A stretch of 64,000 nt of DNA from a bacterium (GCA_021780905.1 JAJXXW010000018.1:82847-146846); one strand, 5' to 3'. Shown: positions 36,668-47,143, numbered from the stretch's first letter. Notes: generated by a model from the sequence alone, not told the origin. A program made the numbers and translations.

Positions 36668-36897
36668 CTGCGCAATCATAGCAAAGTGACGTGGCTGGTC
36701 GATATATTTTGGACGACCGCATCCAGCGTGCTTGCCAACCGGCGTTGGCACACTGGCGCTGATCGGTGACTGGCGCGGCGTCTGGGTCTGGCACCATCGC
36801 CCACCCAGATTGAAGAAATTGCGGTTGCCTACGGAGCAAATTTGCTGAAGCAATAATCAGCATCTTCGCTGCGTCTTTGCGCCTCTGCGGTTAAAAC

Positions 36898-38047
36898 TTA
36901 TTCGTCCTCATCCTTCACGCCCTGCATCCGCTTGAGCGGACAGCCGGCGCGGAGCCAGGCGTTCACGAACGGGTCGAGCGCGCCGTCCATCACCGCCTGC
37001 ACGTCGCTGGATTGCGCGCCGGTGCGCAAATCTTTGACCATGCGATACGGCTGGAAAACGTAGCTGCGAATCTGGTTGCCCCACGAGATGCTGCCCTTGT
37101 CGCCGTAAAAACGTTCCATCTCGCTTTTCGCCTGATCCAGTTTCAATGCGTAAAGCTTGGAAATGAGCATCGCCATCGCCGTGGCTTCGTTTTGCACCTG
37201 GCTGCGCTGTGCCTGCGACGCGGCGACGAGGCCGGTCGGAAGGTGCGTCAGACGCACGGCGGTTTCCACCTTGTTCACGTTCTGGCCGCCTTTGCCGCCG
37301 GAGCGGAACGTGGCGCGCAAGATTTCCGTCTTGGGAATGACGATGTCCGTCTCCAGCAAGTCACTCAATTCCGCGACGGTGTCCACGCTGGAAAAACTCG
37401 TGTGCCGGCGCTTGTTGGAATCGAACGGCGAAATGCGCACGAGCCGATGCACACCGCGTTCGGCCTTGCAAAAACCGTAGGCGTTTTCGCCCTCGACACG
37501 GAAGGTGACGGTCTTGAGTCCGGCGGTATCGCCTTGGAGCGCGTCGGTGACTTCCCATTTCCAGCCGCGCGAATCGAACCAGCGGCTATACATGCGCGAG
37601 AGCATTTCCGCCCAATCCTGTGCTTCGGTGCCACCCGCGCCGGCGTTGATGGTGAAAATGCAGTTGCACTTGTCGTGCGGGCCGCTCAAAAAGGTTTTCA
37701 GCTCGAAGGTGTCAAGTTCTGCCAGCAGTTTGTTCGCGTCGCGCGCCATCTCGGCTTCGTGCTGCGCGTGGGTCGGTTCCGGCTCGGCGGCGGCGAGTTC
37801 GAGCATGACCTGCAAGTCCTCGACCTGCTTGCCGAAGCGGGCGAGCGGTTCGAGCTTGCCGCGGATGTCGTTGGTCTCATTGATGACTTTCTGCGCGGCC
37901 TCCTGATTGTTCCAGAAAGTTTCGCCGGTCATCAAGGCTTCCAGTTCGGCGAGACGTTGGTTCAATTTGGCGACGTCAAAGAAACCTCCGCAGGTGAGTG
38001 ACTTTGTCGGTGGCGGTCGAGATTTGCGGGCGGACGATGTCGAACAT
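36898..38047 (-). CDS. prfB: Peptide chain release factor 2, expressed by programmed +1 frameshift
   Basis: RF2 terminates at UGA and UAA. The true product starts at the ATG at 38047 (MFDIVRPQISTATDKVTHLRRFL), reaches an in-frame TGA at 37978-37976, and continues in the +1 frame (DVAKLNQRLAELEALMTG...) to 36898, giving about 382 residues. The slip site is CTTTGAC preceded by CGGAGG, the classic SD-like sequence and CUU-UGA-C arrangement of bacterial prfB autoregulation. The 460-residue ORF in the track is an artefact of reading frame +1 upstream. Diagnostic motifs are SPF (VRISPFDSNKRRHTSF) and GGQ (RSGGKGGQNVNKVETAVRL). Confidence 0.95.
37973..37991 (-). promoter_or_regulatory. prfB programmed frameshift site
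   Basis: On the minus strand CGGAGGTTTCTTTGACG: an SD-like GGAGG, then CTT-TGA-C. When RF2 is scarce the ribosome pauses at UGA and slips +1, so RF2 controls its own synthesis. The stop TGA is 37978-37976. Confidence 0.93.
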
Positions 38048-38299
38048 CGGCGGAGCATACCGGAGCCGGAGGGTGGAATCCAGCCGGGAACGCCAAAAAA
38101 TCCAGCGGGCCGCACGGCAAATTCGACCGGAGGACGCGTGACTGAGAATGCGGGAGTCAAGCCGCTGCGGGAGTTTGCCCTGATCCACGAGCTGAAACTT
38201 CCGAAAGAAGTTGAGGATAAGATTTGCCGGGGGAATGCGGAAAAACTATTTTGGCAAGAATCCGCTACCAACCAATCCATAATAAAATTTCGTTGCCGT

Positions 38300-40702
38300 A
38301 TGAACGCACGTCCAATCCGCCAAATTCCGGCAAGGTCAATTTTTCGCCGAGGACATTCGTTAGTAATTTTTGCCTGCTGGTTTATTCAGGCCGTCAATGT
38401 GAATGCGGCCCCGGATGCGCCGCTGGGGGTTGAGCGCGTCGCCCGGCCGGCCGTGCGGAACTACGTCACGCCGGCGGTAACGAACAGTGATACCGTATGC
38501 TGGGTGCAGGTGGATTTGCAGCGTTCGCTGCCCGTCGAAAAAGTCAAATTGTTTCCCATCGTCGATTGGAACTGGCTGGGGCCGATCAAAACGCAGAATT
38601 TTCCCGCCCGCTTCAAAATCGAGACGTCCGACGATCCGGAATTTCGAACCGCCAGTGTGATTGCCGATCAGACTGGGGCCGATTTTTCCAACACGGAAGA
38701 CGCCGTTCTTATATTCCCCGGCAACCAAACGGCCGGGCGTTATGTGCGGCTGACCGCCACCCGCCTGAACGGCCAGAAACTTTGCTTGATGCGGTTCGAA
38801 GTCTGGTCGGGCGGCACAAATGTTGCCGAAAGCTGCCCGATTGCCGATTCGTTCAAGGGAAATCTGGGCGTGACCGATCTTACCCGCAAAAGTCGGCCGC
38901 AGGATGAAGTGGTGACGGATAATCCCGGCAACATCCTGCCGGTCGAGCAATGGCACCCGGTGGCTTATCAAGCGCAAGCTCCGCTTGGCGGCGTGCATCT
39001 GGGCGACGGCTTGTTCAAGACGGCGATGCAAAACAATATTACCTATCTGATGACCACGGCCACGGCGGACGAAATGGTGCGCTATTTCCGCGAGTGCGCC
39101 GGCCAGCCGAATCCGCCCGGCCTGCGCAAGCCCAGCCATTTTTGGGATACCATGCTGGCCGGCCAGAGCGCCGGACGCTTTCTGATGGGTGCCGGCAACA
39201 CGCTGCGCTGGATGGACGATGCCGCTTTGCGTCAGCGCATGAATCAAATTGTGGATGTAATCGCCGAGTGCCGCCGGCCCGATGGCTACCTCATGGCCTT
39301 TCCGACCAATGAAATTTTCCTCTCGGAACGCGCGGCCTACACCCGGGCGTGGGTGACGCATGGTTTGATCGAAGCGGGCTACGCCGGCAATCCCAAGGCG
39401 TTCCCCTTGTTGCGCGGATTTTACGATTGGTTCGACCACTGCCCCTATTTATCCGAACTCTTACGCCGACCAATCCAGGGAGAGCAGGGAACGATCGCCG
39501 ATACGCGGGTCTATTTCACGCCCATCGGCAAGCCGGAGGATCTGCAGGTGGTGCAACGCTATTTTCAAGAAGATTATTGGCTGGACCAGTTGGCGAAACG
39601 GAATCCTGACGCAATCTGGAAATATCCGTATGACCGGCCACACTGTTACCTGCTCACAGCGCTGGAACCTTATCTGGATTTGTATCGGGCAACCGGCGAA
39701 CATAAATATCTGGAGGCCGCAAAAGGCGGCTGGGAATTGTTTCGCGATGACTGGGAACAAATTGGTGGCTGCATCTCCATCATCGAAGGCAAAGTTTGTC
39801 CCCCGAAGTCGTATCTCTATCATGGCACCGGCGAACTGTGCGGGAGCGTCTTCATGGCGCGTCTCAGCCAGCGATTTCATCTGCTCTATCCGGATGAGGA
39901 CAAGTATGTCGAAGAGATCGAAAAAGCCATTTACAACGTCGCGCTGGCGAATCAGCTCGGGGATAAAGGCATTCTTTACCACGCCAATCTGGTCGGCCGC
40001 AAAGACGACAAGATTCCTCATGACATCGGCACTTGTTGCGAAGGCCAAGGCACGCGGATGATCGGATCGCTGCCGGAATACATTTACTCGATTGCCCCGG
40101 ACGGCCTCTATGTGGATTTATTCGCCGCTTCAGAAATTATCTGGCAGCAAGATCAAAAGACCCTCAAGTTGCAGATGACAACCCGTTTTCCGTTCGATAA
40201 CCAAGTGGTCTTGCGCTTCTCGCTGGCTGCCGCCACCGCGTCAAAAATTCATGTGCGCGTGCCGGCGTGGGTGGCCCTACCGATGCCGATTCTGATCAAC
40301 GACCATTTGGCTGCGACCGGCGTGCCCGGCAGCTATGTCACTCTGGAACGCACTTGGAAAGATGGCGACACCATCACGTTCACGCTGCCGGCCGAGCTTC
40401 ATCTAACCAAATACACCGGTGCGGAAGCCACCGCCGAAAACCCGCGCTATGCCTTGCAATACGGCCCCATCCTGCTGGCGGCGGTCGGCACCGGTGCGGA
40501 CGGCCCGGAGGCGCGATTCGCCGGTGACAGCATCGGTTTCCTGACCCGCATCAAACCCATGGCGGGGCAGCCACTGCACTTCTCCGTCGCGGGCGAACCC
40601 CACTACAGTTACATCCCTTACTGGGAAGTTCCACTGAAGCATAATTTCACCTGTTTCCCAACCTTCGCCGCCAACAGGGAGGATCAACCTGTTCGCCAAT
40701 GA
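38300..40702 (+). CDS. Exported GH127-like glycosidase (DUF1680; beta-L-arabinofuranosidase family)
   Basis: 800 residues from the ATG at 38300; the ORF's first 131 codons overlap prfB antisense and are unlikely. The signal region is SLVIFACWFIQAVNVNA. A discoidin-like carbohydrate-binding stretch (about 40-170; YVRLTATRLNGQKLCLMRFEVWSGG) comes first. A GH127 helical barrel follows, with FWDTMLAGQSAGRFL, RPDGYLMAF, YLYHGTGELCGSVFMARLSQRF and PHDIGTCCEGQGTRMIGSLPEYIYSI. In GH127 the CC-containing segment carries the catalytic cysteine; here CCEGQGTR replaces the usual CCPPN, so specificity may differ. It begins a plus-strand glycan-degradation cluster. Confidence 0.8.
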   Translation: MNARPIRQIPARSIFRRGHSLVIFACWFIQAVNVNAAPDAPLGVERVARPAVRNYVTPAVTNSDTVCWVQVDLQRSLPVEKVKLFPIVDWNWLGPIKTQNFPARFKIETSDDPEFRTASVIADQTGADFSNTEDAVLIFPGNQTAGRYVRLTATRLNGQKLCLMRFEVWSGGTNVAESCPIADSFKGNLGVTDLTRKSRPQDEVVTDNPGNILPVEQWHPVAYQAQAPLGGVHLGDGLFKTAMQNNITYLMTTATADEMVRYFRECAGQPNPPGLRKPSHFWDTMLAGQSAGRFLMGAGNTLRWMDDAALRQRMNQIVDVIAECRRPDGYLMAFPTNEIFLSERAAYTRAWVTHGLIEAGYAGNPKAFPLLRGFYDWFDHCPYLSELLRRPIQGEQGTIADTRVYFTPIGKPEDLQVVQRYFQEDYWLDQLAKRNPDAIWKYPYDRPHCYLLTALEPYLDLYRATGEHKYLEAAKGGWELFRDDWEQIGGCISIIEGKVCPPKSYLYHGTGELCGSVFMARLSQRFHLLYPDEDKYVEEIEKAIYNVALANQLGDKGILYHANLVGRKDDKIPHDIGTCCEGQGTRMIGSLPEYIYSIAPDGLYVDLFAASEIIWQQDQKTLKLQMTTRFPFDNQVVLRFSLAAATASKIHVRVPAWVALPMPILINDHLAATGVPGSYVTLERTWKDGDTITFTLPAELHLTKYTGAEATAENPRYALQYGPILLAAVGTGADGPEARFAGDSIGFLTRIKPMAGQPLHFSVAGEPHYSYIPYWEVPLKHNFTCFPTFAANREDQPVRQ

Positions 40703-40727
40703 ATCGTTGCCCTACGTGCAAACGCGC

Positions 40728-42164
40728 ATGACTAAACTAAAATCCTTCCCGATACTTTGCCTGCTAGGGTTGCTGCCGACGGCAGCGTTTGCGTTTGAGA
40801 AAGACCGGCCGGCGAATCCGGCGGTGCTGCCGCCGAATCCCAATCACCTGCCCCGGAGCATTCTGGCCGCGCTGGAGGGAAATAAGATTGCCACCACTAA
40901 CGGCTTTGTCTGGCCGTCGGCCATTCCCGCCGATTGTCCGTTTCCGCATTCGCCGACGTTGAAGGGAATTTATTTCACCGGGCGCAATCATGCTTATTGT
41001 GGTTGTGACACCTGGTATCCCAGTTGGGCGGCTGACGGGAATCTCTATTCGCCGTGGGCGGATGGCGGCGTGGACGGGATGGTTTGCAGCGCCGGTCGTG
41101 GTGCCAATTCTGCCACCGGCCAGGCCGAGATGATCGGGGATGACCCGATACAACTCCAGCTTCACAACACCTCGCCGCCGAAGATTGCCAGCGCGCTGCC
41201 CTACGGCGGACGCTATCCCTGTGGCTCGTTGGTTTACAATGGCGTCTGGTATTACGGCACCTATTGTCTCGGGCCGAGTGGCGGCTATATGCACAACGGC
41301 ATCAAATGGAACTGGCCGAACCTCGGCCCGATGCCCGGTTTCCAGATTTCTCGCGACGACGGCAAGACGTGGGAAGCCTCGCCGCACACGCCGGATAACC
41401 CGTTGTTTCCCGAGCCGGCAAAATACCTTGGGCCGGTCAAGATGGGTGCGCCGCATTTCGTGGATTTCGGTAAAAACATGGAATACTCGCCTGACGGCAA
41501 GGCGTATCTCCTTGGCATGGGCGCGGAGGAAAATGATCCGCAACCGCGGCCGTGTCTCCGGCTTGATGCTTCGGGCAACCTGGTCGAAGTGGACCCTTCG
41601 CACTGCACCAATGATTTCGCCCACGCCAACCTGAGCTGGATTTCCGCCGATCAGGTTTACCTGGCGCGCGTCCAGCCGTCGCCGGAGACCATCAACGACG
41701 CGAAGGCTTATGAATTTTTCGCCGGCCGCGACGCGGATGGCCGGCCGGTTTGGACGGCGGATTTCGCGAAAATCAAGCCGTTGCTGGAATGGAACAACCA
41801 CATGGGCTGCGTGACGGCCACTTACAATCCGGGGTTGAAGAAATACCTGATGTGCGTCACCGACGGCTGGCCGACGTTCGCCAAAATGGACTCTTATATT
41901 TTGGAGGCGGACGAAATCACCGGGCCGTGGCGCATCGTGACCTATATGAAGGATTTTGGTGAGCAGGCTTACTTCCTCAATTTCCCGAGCAAGTTCATCA
42001 GTCCGGACGGCCGGACGCTCTGGCTCTGTTACTCCGCCAACTTCAGTCCGGGGTGGAACGGCGTAAAAATGAAACTCAATCCGCCGGGCGGCCGCGGTGG
42101 CTTGCGTTTGCATGAGATCCAATTGCTGGGGCCGGGCGAAAATCCGCCCGCCAATTTCCAATGA
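40728..42164 (+). CDS. Exported beta-propeller-like protein of the glycan cluster (DUF4185/GH43-like fold, function unknown)
   Basis: 478 residues from the ATG at 40728 (MTKLKSFPILCLLGLLPTAAFA, a signal peptide). Mature sequence has GRNHAYCGCDTWYPSWAADGNLYSPWADGG, then FQISRDDGKTWEASP, then DSYILEADEITGPWRIVTYMKDF and FPSKFISPDGRTLWLCYSANF. Asp-box-like and 'ADEITGPW' motifs resemble five-bladed propellers of the DUF4185 or GH43/GH32 type. Its TGA overlaps the ATG of the GH2 gene (ATGA), so the two are coupled, and it begins 25 bp after the GH127-like gene. Catalytic residues are not identified. Confidence 0.68.
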   Translation: MTKLKSFPILCLLGLLPTAAFAFEKDRPANPAVLPPNPNHLPRSILAALEGNKIATTNGFVWPSAIPADCPFPHSPTLKGIYFTGRNHAYCGCDTWYPSWAADGNLYSPWADGGVDGMVCSAGRGANSATGQAEMIGDDPIQLQLHNTSPPKIASALPYGGRYPCGSLVYNGVWYYGTYCLGPSGGYMHNGIKWNWPNLGPMPGFQISRDDGKTWEASPHTPDNPLFPEPAKYLGPVKMGAPHFVDFGKNMEYSPDGKAYLLGMGAEENDPQPRPCLRLDASGNLVEVDPSHCTNDFAHANLSWISADQVYLARVQPSPETINDAKAYEFFAGRDADGRPVWTADFAKIKPLLEWNNHMGCVTATYNPGLKKYLMCVTDGWPTFAKMDSYILEADEITGPWRIVTYMKDFGEQAYFLNFPSKFISPDGRTLWLCYSANFSPGWNGVKMKLNPPGGRGGLRLHEIQLLGPGENPPANFQ

Positions 42165-44779
42165 AGACACGGATTCAAAACAACAAACGCTGGGCCGCCG
42201 TCTGGCTCCTCGCGTTGGGCGGCGTCCAGGCCGCGTGCGCGGCGGAGACGCGAGTGCAACCAGACCTTGACACCCAATGGCGCTTTCATCTCGGCGATAT
42301 CGCGGAAGCCAGCAACGCCGCCTTCGATGTCTCCGGCTGGCGAACACTGGATGTGCCGCATGATTGGAGCATTGAAGGGGATTATTGCCGAACCAATCCG
42401 GCGAATGTTCTGGGTGGCTGGCTGCCCGGCGGCGTCGGCTGGTATCGGCGCGAAATTGAAATGCCGGCGGCGTGGCAGGGGAAAATCGTCACGGCGGCGT
42501 TTGATGGCGTTTACATGAACAGCGACGTCTGGCTCAACGGCGAGCGCGTCGGCGGGCGGCCTTACGGTTACCTGGGCTTCACCTGCGATTTGACCGCGCA
42601 GTTGAAACCGGGTCGCAATGTTCTGGCCGTGCGCGTGGACGATGCGCTTGAACCCAGCGCCCGCTGGTATCACGGCTGCGGCATTTATGGTCATGTGCGG
42701 CTGCGGGTTACTGATCCGGTGTCCGTGCCGGTGGACGGCGTGTTCGTGCAGACACCGGAAGTGAGCGCCGCCGCCGCCACGGTCAGCGCCGCCGTCGAGG
42801 TGAAAAACCAGTCCGCCGGGGCGGCGGCGGTCGTGGTGGAGGTCGAAATATTTTCGGCCGATGGCAAAAGTGTCGCTGCGAAATCAGCGCCGGCCAGCCT
42901 GGCGCCGGACCAATTGCAGACGGTGGCACAGGTTTTGACCGTGCCGCTGCCCGCACTTTGGTCCGTCGAAACGCCAACGCTCTACACGTTGAAAACGCGC
43001 ATCCTGCGCGGCGGAAAAATGATTGACGAAGTGGCCACTCCGTTCGGCATCCGCAGCCTGAAGTTTGATCCGGACCAAGGATTTTTTCTGAATGGAAAAC
43101 CGGTGAAACTCAAGGGCGTCTGCGAGCATCAGGGCGGCAGTCCGGTCGGCGCAGCGATGCCCGAGGCGTTGCTGGAGCGCCGGCTGCGGCAACTCAAGGA
43201 CATGGGCTGCAACGCGATTCGCACCGCCCACAATCCGCAACTGCCGGCGTTTTACGACCTGTGCGACCGGTTGGGCATTCTGGTGATGAACGAGGCTTTT
43301 GACGGCTGGCACCAGAAGGCCCCGAAGGATTACGGCGGGCGGTTTTTCGCCGACTGGTGGCGGCGCGACGTGACCGCTTGGGTGCGGCGCGACCGGAATC
43401 ATCCATGCGTTATTTTCTGGAGCATCGGTAACGAGACCGGATTGACGGACACGAATGGAATCACGACGTTGATTCACACGCTGGATGCCACCCGGCCCAC
43501 GACGGGCGGCGCGGTCATCTACGGCGTAGATGTGGCGGGTTTCAATGGCGGCATCGTCGGCAAAGATTCGGTTCTGCTGGATTATCATCGCGATCATCCC
43601 GCCACGGCAATCGTCATGACCGAGGAACCGCACACGTTCCAGACACGCGGATTTTACCACACAGTGAACGCCATTTTCCGGCCGCTTGAAAAGCTGCCCG
43701 ACTATGCCGCGCCTGAAGTTTTCACCGGCGGCCCGGCGGCTTACCGTTCCGCCTACGACAACTGCGGCCGCCGGCTCGTGGCCCGCAATTGCTGGCAACG
43801 CACCGCGTCGCGGCCGTGGGTGATGGGCGAATTCCGCTGGACCGGTTTCGATTACCTGGGCGAAGCCGGGTGGTCAGGCCATGAACGCCTCGCGCGGGAA
43901 TTCAACTTTGGCGTGCTCGACCTTGCCGGTTTTCCCAAGGACGAATACTACTTCTACCAAAGCATCTGGACCGAAACCCCGATGGTGCATCTGTTGCCGC
44001 ACTGGACGCATCCCGGTTTGGATGGAAAAATCATTCCCGTCGTCGCCTACGCCAACGCGGACGCGGTGGAACTGTTTCAAGACGGCAAATCCTTGGGCCG
44101 CCAACCGCGTTCGCAACTTTTCGAATGCGTGTGGCAGGTGCCTTACCACCCGAGCGAACTCAAGGCGGTCGCCTATCGCGGCGGCCGCGCCGTGGCGGAA
44201 ACCGTCCAGCGCACCGCCGGCGTTCCGGCGGAGCTCGAACTCACCACCGACAACGCCAGCTTGAAACCCGACCGCGCCGACTTGTCCCTCGTTTCGCTGG
44301 CCGTGCACGACGCCAACGGGACGCTCGTGCCCGACGCGGATCACCTCGTTGCGCTGTCCGTCACCGGCCCGGCGCGGTGGCTGGGTGGGGAAAACGGCGA
44401 TCCCGTGGACCTCACGCCGCAGCGCGAGACCGTCCGCCGGGTGTTCAACGGATTGGCGCGTGGATTCTACGCCGGTCGGGAGGGTGAAACCGGCCCGATC
44501 GAAGTGACGGCGCTGACCATTCTCGGTTCGTTGCATTTTGAAGGTCAGGCGGAAATCCGCATCGTCTGTGAGCGCGTGGCGTTGCGGGGCGTGTTGTCGG
44601 AGGCCGCGCCGGAAGTGCGCTACACCACTGACGGTTCCGAGCCGGACGCCCGTTCGCCGCTTTACCATAAGCCGCTGTCACTGGCTGGCACGACCACCCT
44701 CAAGGCGGCAGTCTTTCGCCAAGGCCGCTTGCTGGCGGTGGTTGCTGGCACCTTCACTCGGGATGCCAAACCCGAATAG
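42161..44779 (+). CDS. Exported GH2 beta-galactosidase with C-terminal chitobiase-type domain
   Basis: 872 residues with a signal peptide (AAVWLLALGGVQAACAA). Domains in order: the GH2 sugar-binding jelly roll (about 25-200; PHDWSIEGDYCRTNP, VYMNSDVWLNGERVGGRPYGY), the Ig-like domain, then the TIM barrel with KGVCEHQGGSPVGAAMP, WSIGNETGLTD (acid/base Glu) and PWVMGEFRWTGFDYLGE (nucleophile Glu). DUF4982- and Ig-like domains follow, and the C-terminus (PEVRYTTDGSEPDARSPLYHKPL) is a CHB_HEX_C-type module. It hydrolyses terminal beta-galactosides or related sugars. Third gene of the cluster, coupled to the gene before it. Confidence 0.9.
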   Translation: MKTRIQNNKRWAAVWLLALGGVQAACAAETRVQPDLDTQWRFHLGDIAEASNAAFDVSGWRTLDVPHDWSIEGDYCRTNPANVLGGWLPGGVGWYRREIEMPAAWQGKIVTAAFDGVYMNSDVWLNGERVGGRPYGYLGFTCDLTAQLKPGRNVLAVRVDDALEPSARWYHGCGIYGHVRLRVTDPVSVPVDGVFVQTPEVSAAAATVSAAVEVKNQSAGAAAVVVEVEIFSADGKSVAAKSAPASLAPDQLQTVAQVLTVPLPALWSVETPTLYTLKTRILRGGKMIDEVATPFGIRSLKFDPDQGFFLNGKPVKLKGVCEHQGGSPVGAAMPEALLERRLRQLKDMGCNAIRTAHNPQLPAFYDLCDRLGILVMNEAFDGWHQKAPKDYGGRFFADWWRRDVTAWVRRDRNHPCVIFWSIGNETGLTDTNGITTLIHTLDATRPTTGGAVIYGVDVAGFNGGIVGKDSVLLDYHRDHPATAIVMTEEPHTFQTRGFYHTVNAIFRPLEKLPDYAAPEVFTGGPAAYRSAYDNCGRRLVARNCWQRTASRPWVMGEFRWTGFDYLGEAGWSGHERLAREFNFGVLDLAGFPKDEYYFYQSIWTETPMVHLLPHWTHPGLDGKIIPVVAYANADAVELFQDGKSLGRQPRSQLFECVWQVPYHPSELKAVAYRGGRAVAETVQRTAGVPAELELTTDNASLKPDRADLSLVSLAVHDANGTLVPDADHLVALSVTGPARWLGGENGDPVDLTPQRETVRRVFNGLARGFYAGREGETGPIEVTALTILGSLHFEGQAEIRIVCERVALRGVLSEAAPEVRYTTDGSEPDARSPLYHKPLSLAGTTTLKAAVFRQGRLLAVVAGTFTRDAKPE

Positions 44780-44939
44780 GTCAGCGCACGACCGGCCGAT
44801 GAAATAATTTTCCCGCGCAGCCGGCTGAAAAATTTCCGACGCAGAATTTCCGACGCAGAATCATCCGCCGGGAGAGGTGAACCAAAAAACCGGAACAAAT
44901 TGCTTGCATGGGATAAAAAACTGTCCAAGTCTGGCCAAT

Positions 44940-47096
44940 ATGAACCAGCTAAATTTCCGCCCGGTGAACCGGGCCGGCACGCGCCGGGGACTGTTCCCCG
45001 TTGCCTTGTGCCTGTTGTTGGCGTTGGTCATCGGCAGCGATTCGGCCACGGCGGCCGGGAAGAAAAAAGCCGCGCCGCCCGTGCCGCCATTGACCGAGGC
45101 CGGCAATAGACTGAATGCCCAATATGCCGCGATGCTCGCCACCCTCCGGGCGGAGATCATCCAAGCCCTGCCGGGCGTGTCCGAAGCCAAGAAAGCCGCG
45201 CTGCAAAAAGCCCGGGAAGCGACCAAGGCGGCCGAGCAGGCGGCGCAGACGGCGAGTATCTCCGCCGACCAGGCCAAAGGCATCGAAGCTAAAATCGCCA
45301 ACTGGAAAAAATTTTGGATTGGCCGCGCCACGAAGAACATCGCCGAAGCCCAGGCCAATCTCAACGCCGCGACGACGGACGCGGCCCGCGCAGCGGCCAA
45401 GCAGGACCTCGCGAAATGGCAGGCGAACAAGGCCGACGGCGAGGCGAAAATCAAGGAGGCGCAGGCCGATCTGGCCAAGGCCAAAGCCGGCGAACAGTCC
45501 CAGGTCGCGGTGAATCAGGCCGCCCAGGCGGCGCTGGCCCGGGCGCGTGCGAACGAAATGAGCGCCGCCCAGGGGATCCTGGCGGACGTGGAGCCGTTTT
45601 TGGCGGGCGACCAACTGGATGCGAAGCTCGTCAAATACACCGTGCTGACGGAGGCGACGCCCCACGGCCTGGCGGAGTTCGCCCAGCAGGACCCGGCGAA
45701 GGAAACCTTGGTGGCGAAACTGCTGGCCGATGACCGGTTGATGAAGGAAATGCTCATCGCCGGCGGCGCGAAGTTTGGCAAATATGGGCGGGCGATGGAA
45801 ATTTACACGGCGATTCAGCAGGCCAGCCCGAAGGCGGCGGAAGGCATGTTTCAACGGCTGGCGCTGGCCACCAGCCTGGAACACGCCGTGCCGATCAGGC
45901 AAAACAACGCCGAAGACGACAAGAATGCGTCGGCCACCGTGGACCCGGTCAAACGCTATCTGGATTATGAGAAAGCCGATCTGGCTGGCGAGCTGGATCC
46001 GGCGTTCAAAAACTTTTCCGTGTGGGAATACCGGCTGGTCATTGACTGCGACGCGCCGGATCAAATTCTTGATTGGGGCCGCGAGATGCTCCGGACCTAC
46101 CGGCCCGACCATGTTTATAATCCGAACTACGGCTGGCGCTATTCCATGGCGGTCCGGACGGAAGTCCCCTACGGCTCCCAAAACGTCGCGAACGACCTGC
46201 CTTCCTTGAACGAATACCAGAACATCCCCAGGGATGGCGGGGTGTGCGGCCGGCGGGCGTTCTTCGGTCGGTTCATGCTGCGCGCTTTTGGCATCCCGAC
46301 CTGGGGCGTGACGCAGCACGCGCACGCCGCGTTGAGCCACTGGACGCCGAACGGCTGGGTGGTCAATCTTGGTGCCGGCTTCAACGCCAGTTGGTGGGAC
46401 AAGGATGAGGCTTCGCGCAGCGGGACGGACTTCCTGCTGGAAACCCAGGCGCGGGCGCATCCGCAGGATTACCTGAAGGTGTTGCGCGCGCAGTGGGTCA
46501 GCCGCATCCTCGGCGAGGAGGCCTACAACGATCGCCGGCAAATTCCTGGCGGCTTGTGGAGCAGCCTGGCGCATTATGAAGCCATGGTCATCGCGGCCCA
46601 TGCCGTCGAGTTGGGGCCGCTCGGCCAGGAACTGGCCGAGGCGAACGAGTCGCTAGATAAAATGAACGCGGACCAGGCGGCGGTCAAAATGGCGGACCAG
46701 CAAGTGACGACCGGGCCGGACGGTGCCATCAGCATTTCGGCGGTGATGCACTGCAAGGCGACGGGGCCGGCCATGATCCTGAAGTGTTTCACCGGCGGCC
46801 AGCAGATGAATTGCAGCGGGGGTTTCAAGACCCAATATGTGTTCACGGCCCCGCAGGCCGGTAGGTATGCGCTGACCGCGCGGGTGGCGACGTTGCAGGA
46901 AGGGCAGAAGTTTCTGTTCGCGGCGAACGCCAAGCCGGCGGTTGAATTCGCGGTTCCCTACACCGTCGGTTTATGGCAGACGACCCGGCCGGTCGAGGTT
47001 TCCCTGGTCAAGGGGCAGAACGTCCTCAACTTTGAAGTGCAGGCCGGCAGTCGCGGGGTGGCCATCAAACAGTTCACGCTGACCCCGGCAAAATAG
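44940..47096 (+). CDS. Exported coiled-coil protein with transglutaminase-like domain
   Basis: 718 residues from the ATG at 44940 (MNQLNFRPVNRAGTRRGLF). Signal segment LFPVALCLLLALVIGSDSATAA. Residues about 45-220 are Ala/Lys/Glu-rich coiled coil (AALQKAREATKAAEQAAQTA; KADGEAKIKEAQADLAKAKAG). About 330-520 is a transglutaminase-like core: DGGVCGRRAFFGRFMLRAFGIPTWG with the Cys, VTQHAHAALSHWTPNGWVVNLG with the His, and DDKN-type context. The last 180 residues are beta-rich (FKTQYVFTAPQAGRYALTARV). Function unknown; the family occurs in secreted PVC proteins, perhaps handling crosslinked polymers. Two 14-bp direct repeats (AATTTCCGACGCAG) lie in the 160-bp leader. Confidence 0.72.
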   Translation: MNQLNFRPVNRAGTRRGLFPVALCLLLALVIGSDSATAAGKKKAAPPVPPLTEAGNRLNAQYAAMLATLRAEIIQALPGVSEAKKAALQKAREATKAAEQAAQTASISADQAKGIEAKIANWKKFWIGRATKNIAEAQANLNAATTDAARAAAKQDLAKWQANKADGEAKIKEAQADLAKAKAGEQSQVAVNQAAQAALARARANEMSAAQGILADVEPFLAGDQLDAKLVKYTVLTEATPHGLAEFAQQDPAKETLVAKLLADDRLMKEMLIAGGAKFGKYGRAMEIYTAIQQASPKAAEGMFQRLALATSLEHAVPIRQNNAEDDKNASATVDPVKRYLDYEKADLAGELDPAFKNFSVWEYRLVIDCDAPDQILDWGREMLRTYRPDHVYNPNYGWRYSMAVRTEVPYGSQNVANDLPSLNEYQNIPRDGGVCGRRAFFGRFMLRAFGIPTWGVTQHAHAALSHWTPNGWVVNLGAGFNASWWDKDEASRSGTDFLLETQARAHPQDYLKVLRAQWVSRILGEEAYNDRRQIPGGLWSSLAHYEAMVIAAHAVELGPLGQELAEANESLDKMNADQAAVKMADQQVTTGPDGAISISAVMHCKATGPAMILKCFTGGQQMNCSGGFKTQYVFTAPQAGRYALTARVATLQEGQKFLFAANAKPAVEFAVPYTVGLWQTTRPVEVSLVKGQNVLNFEVQAGSRGVAIKQFTLTPAK

Positions 47097-47143
47097 CCGC
47101 CGGTTTTTGAACAACAACCAACACAACAAGGAAAGGAACAAAA

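Noticed and set aside
36898-38280. 460-codon single-frame prfB model
   Set aside because: The N-terminal 75 or so residues are not RF2-like; the true gene starts at 38047 in another frame and uses the TGA frameshift.
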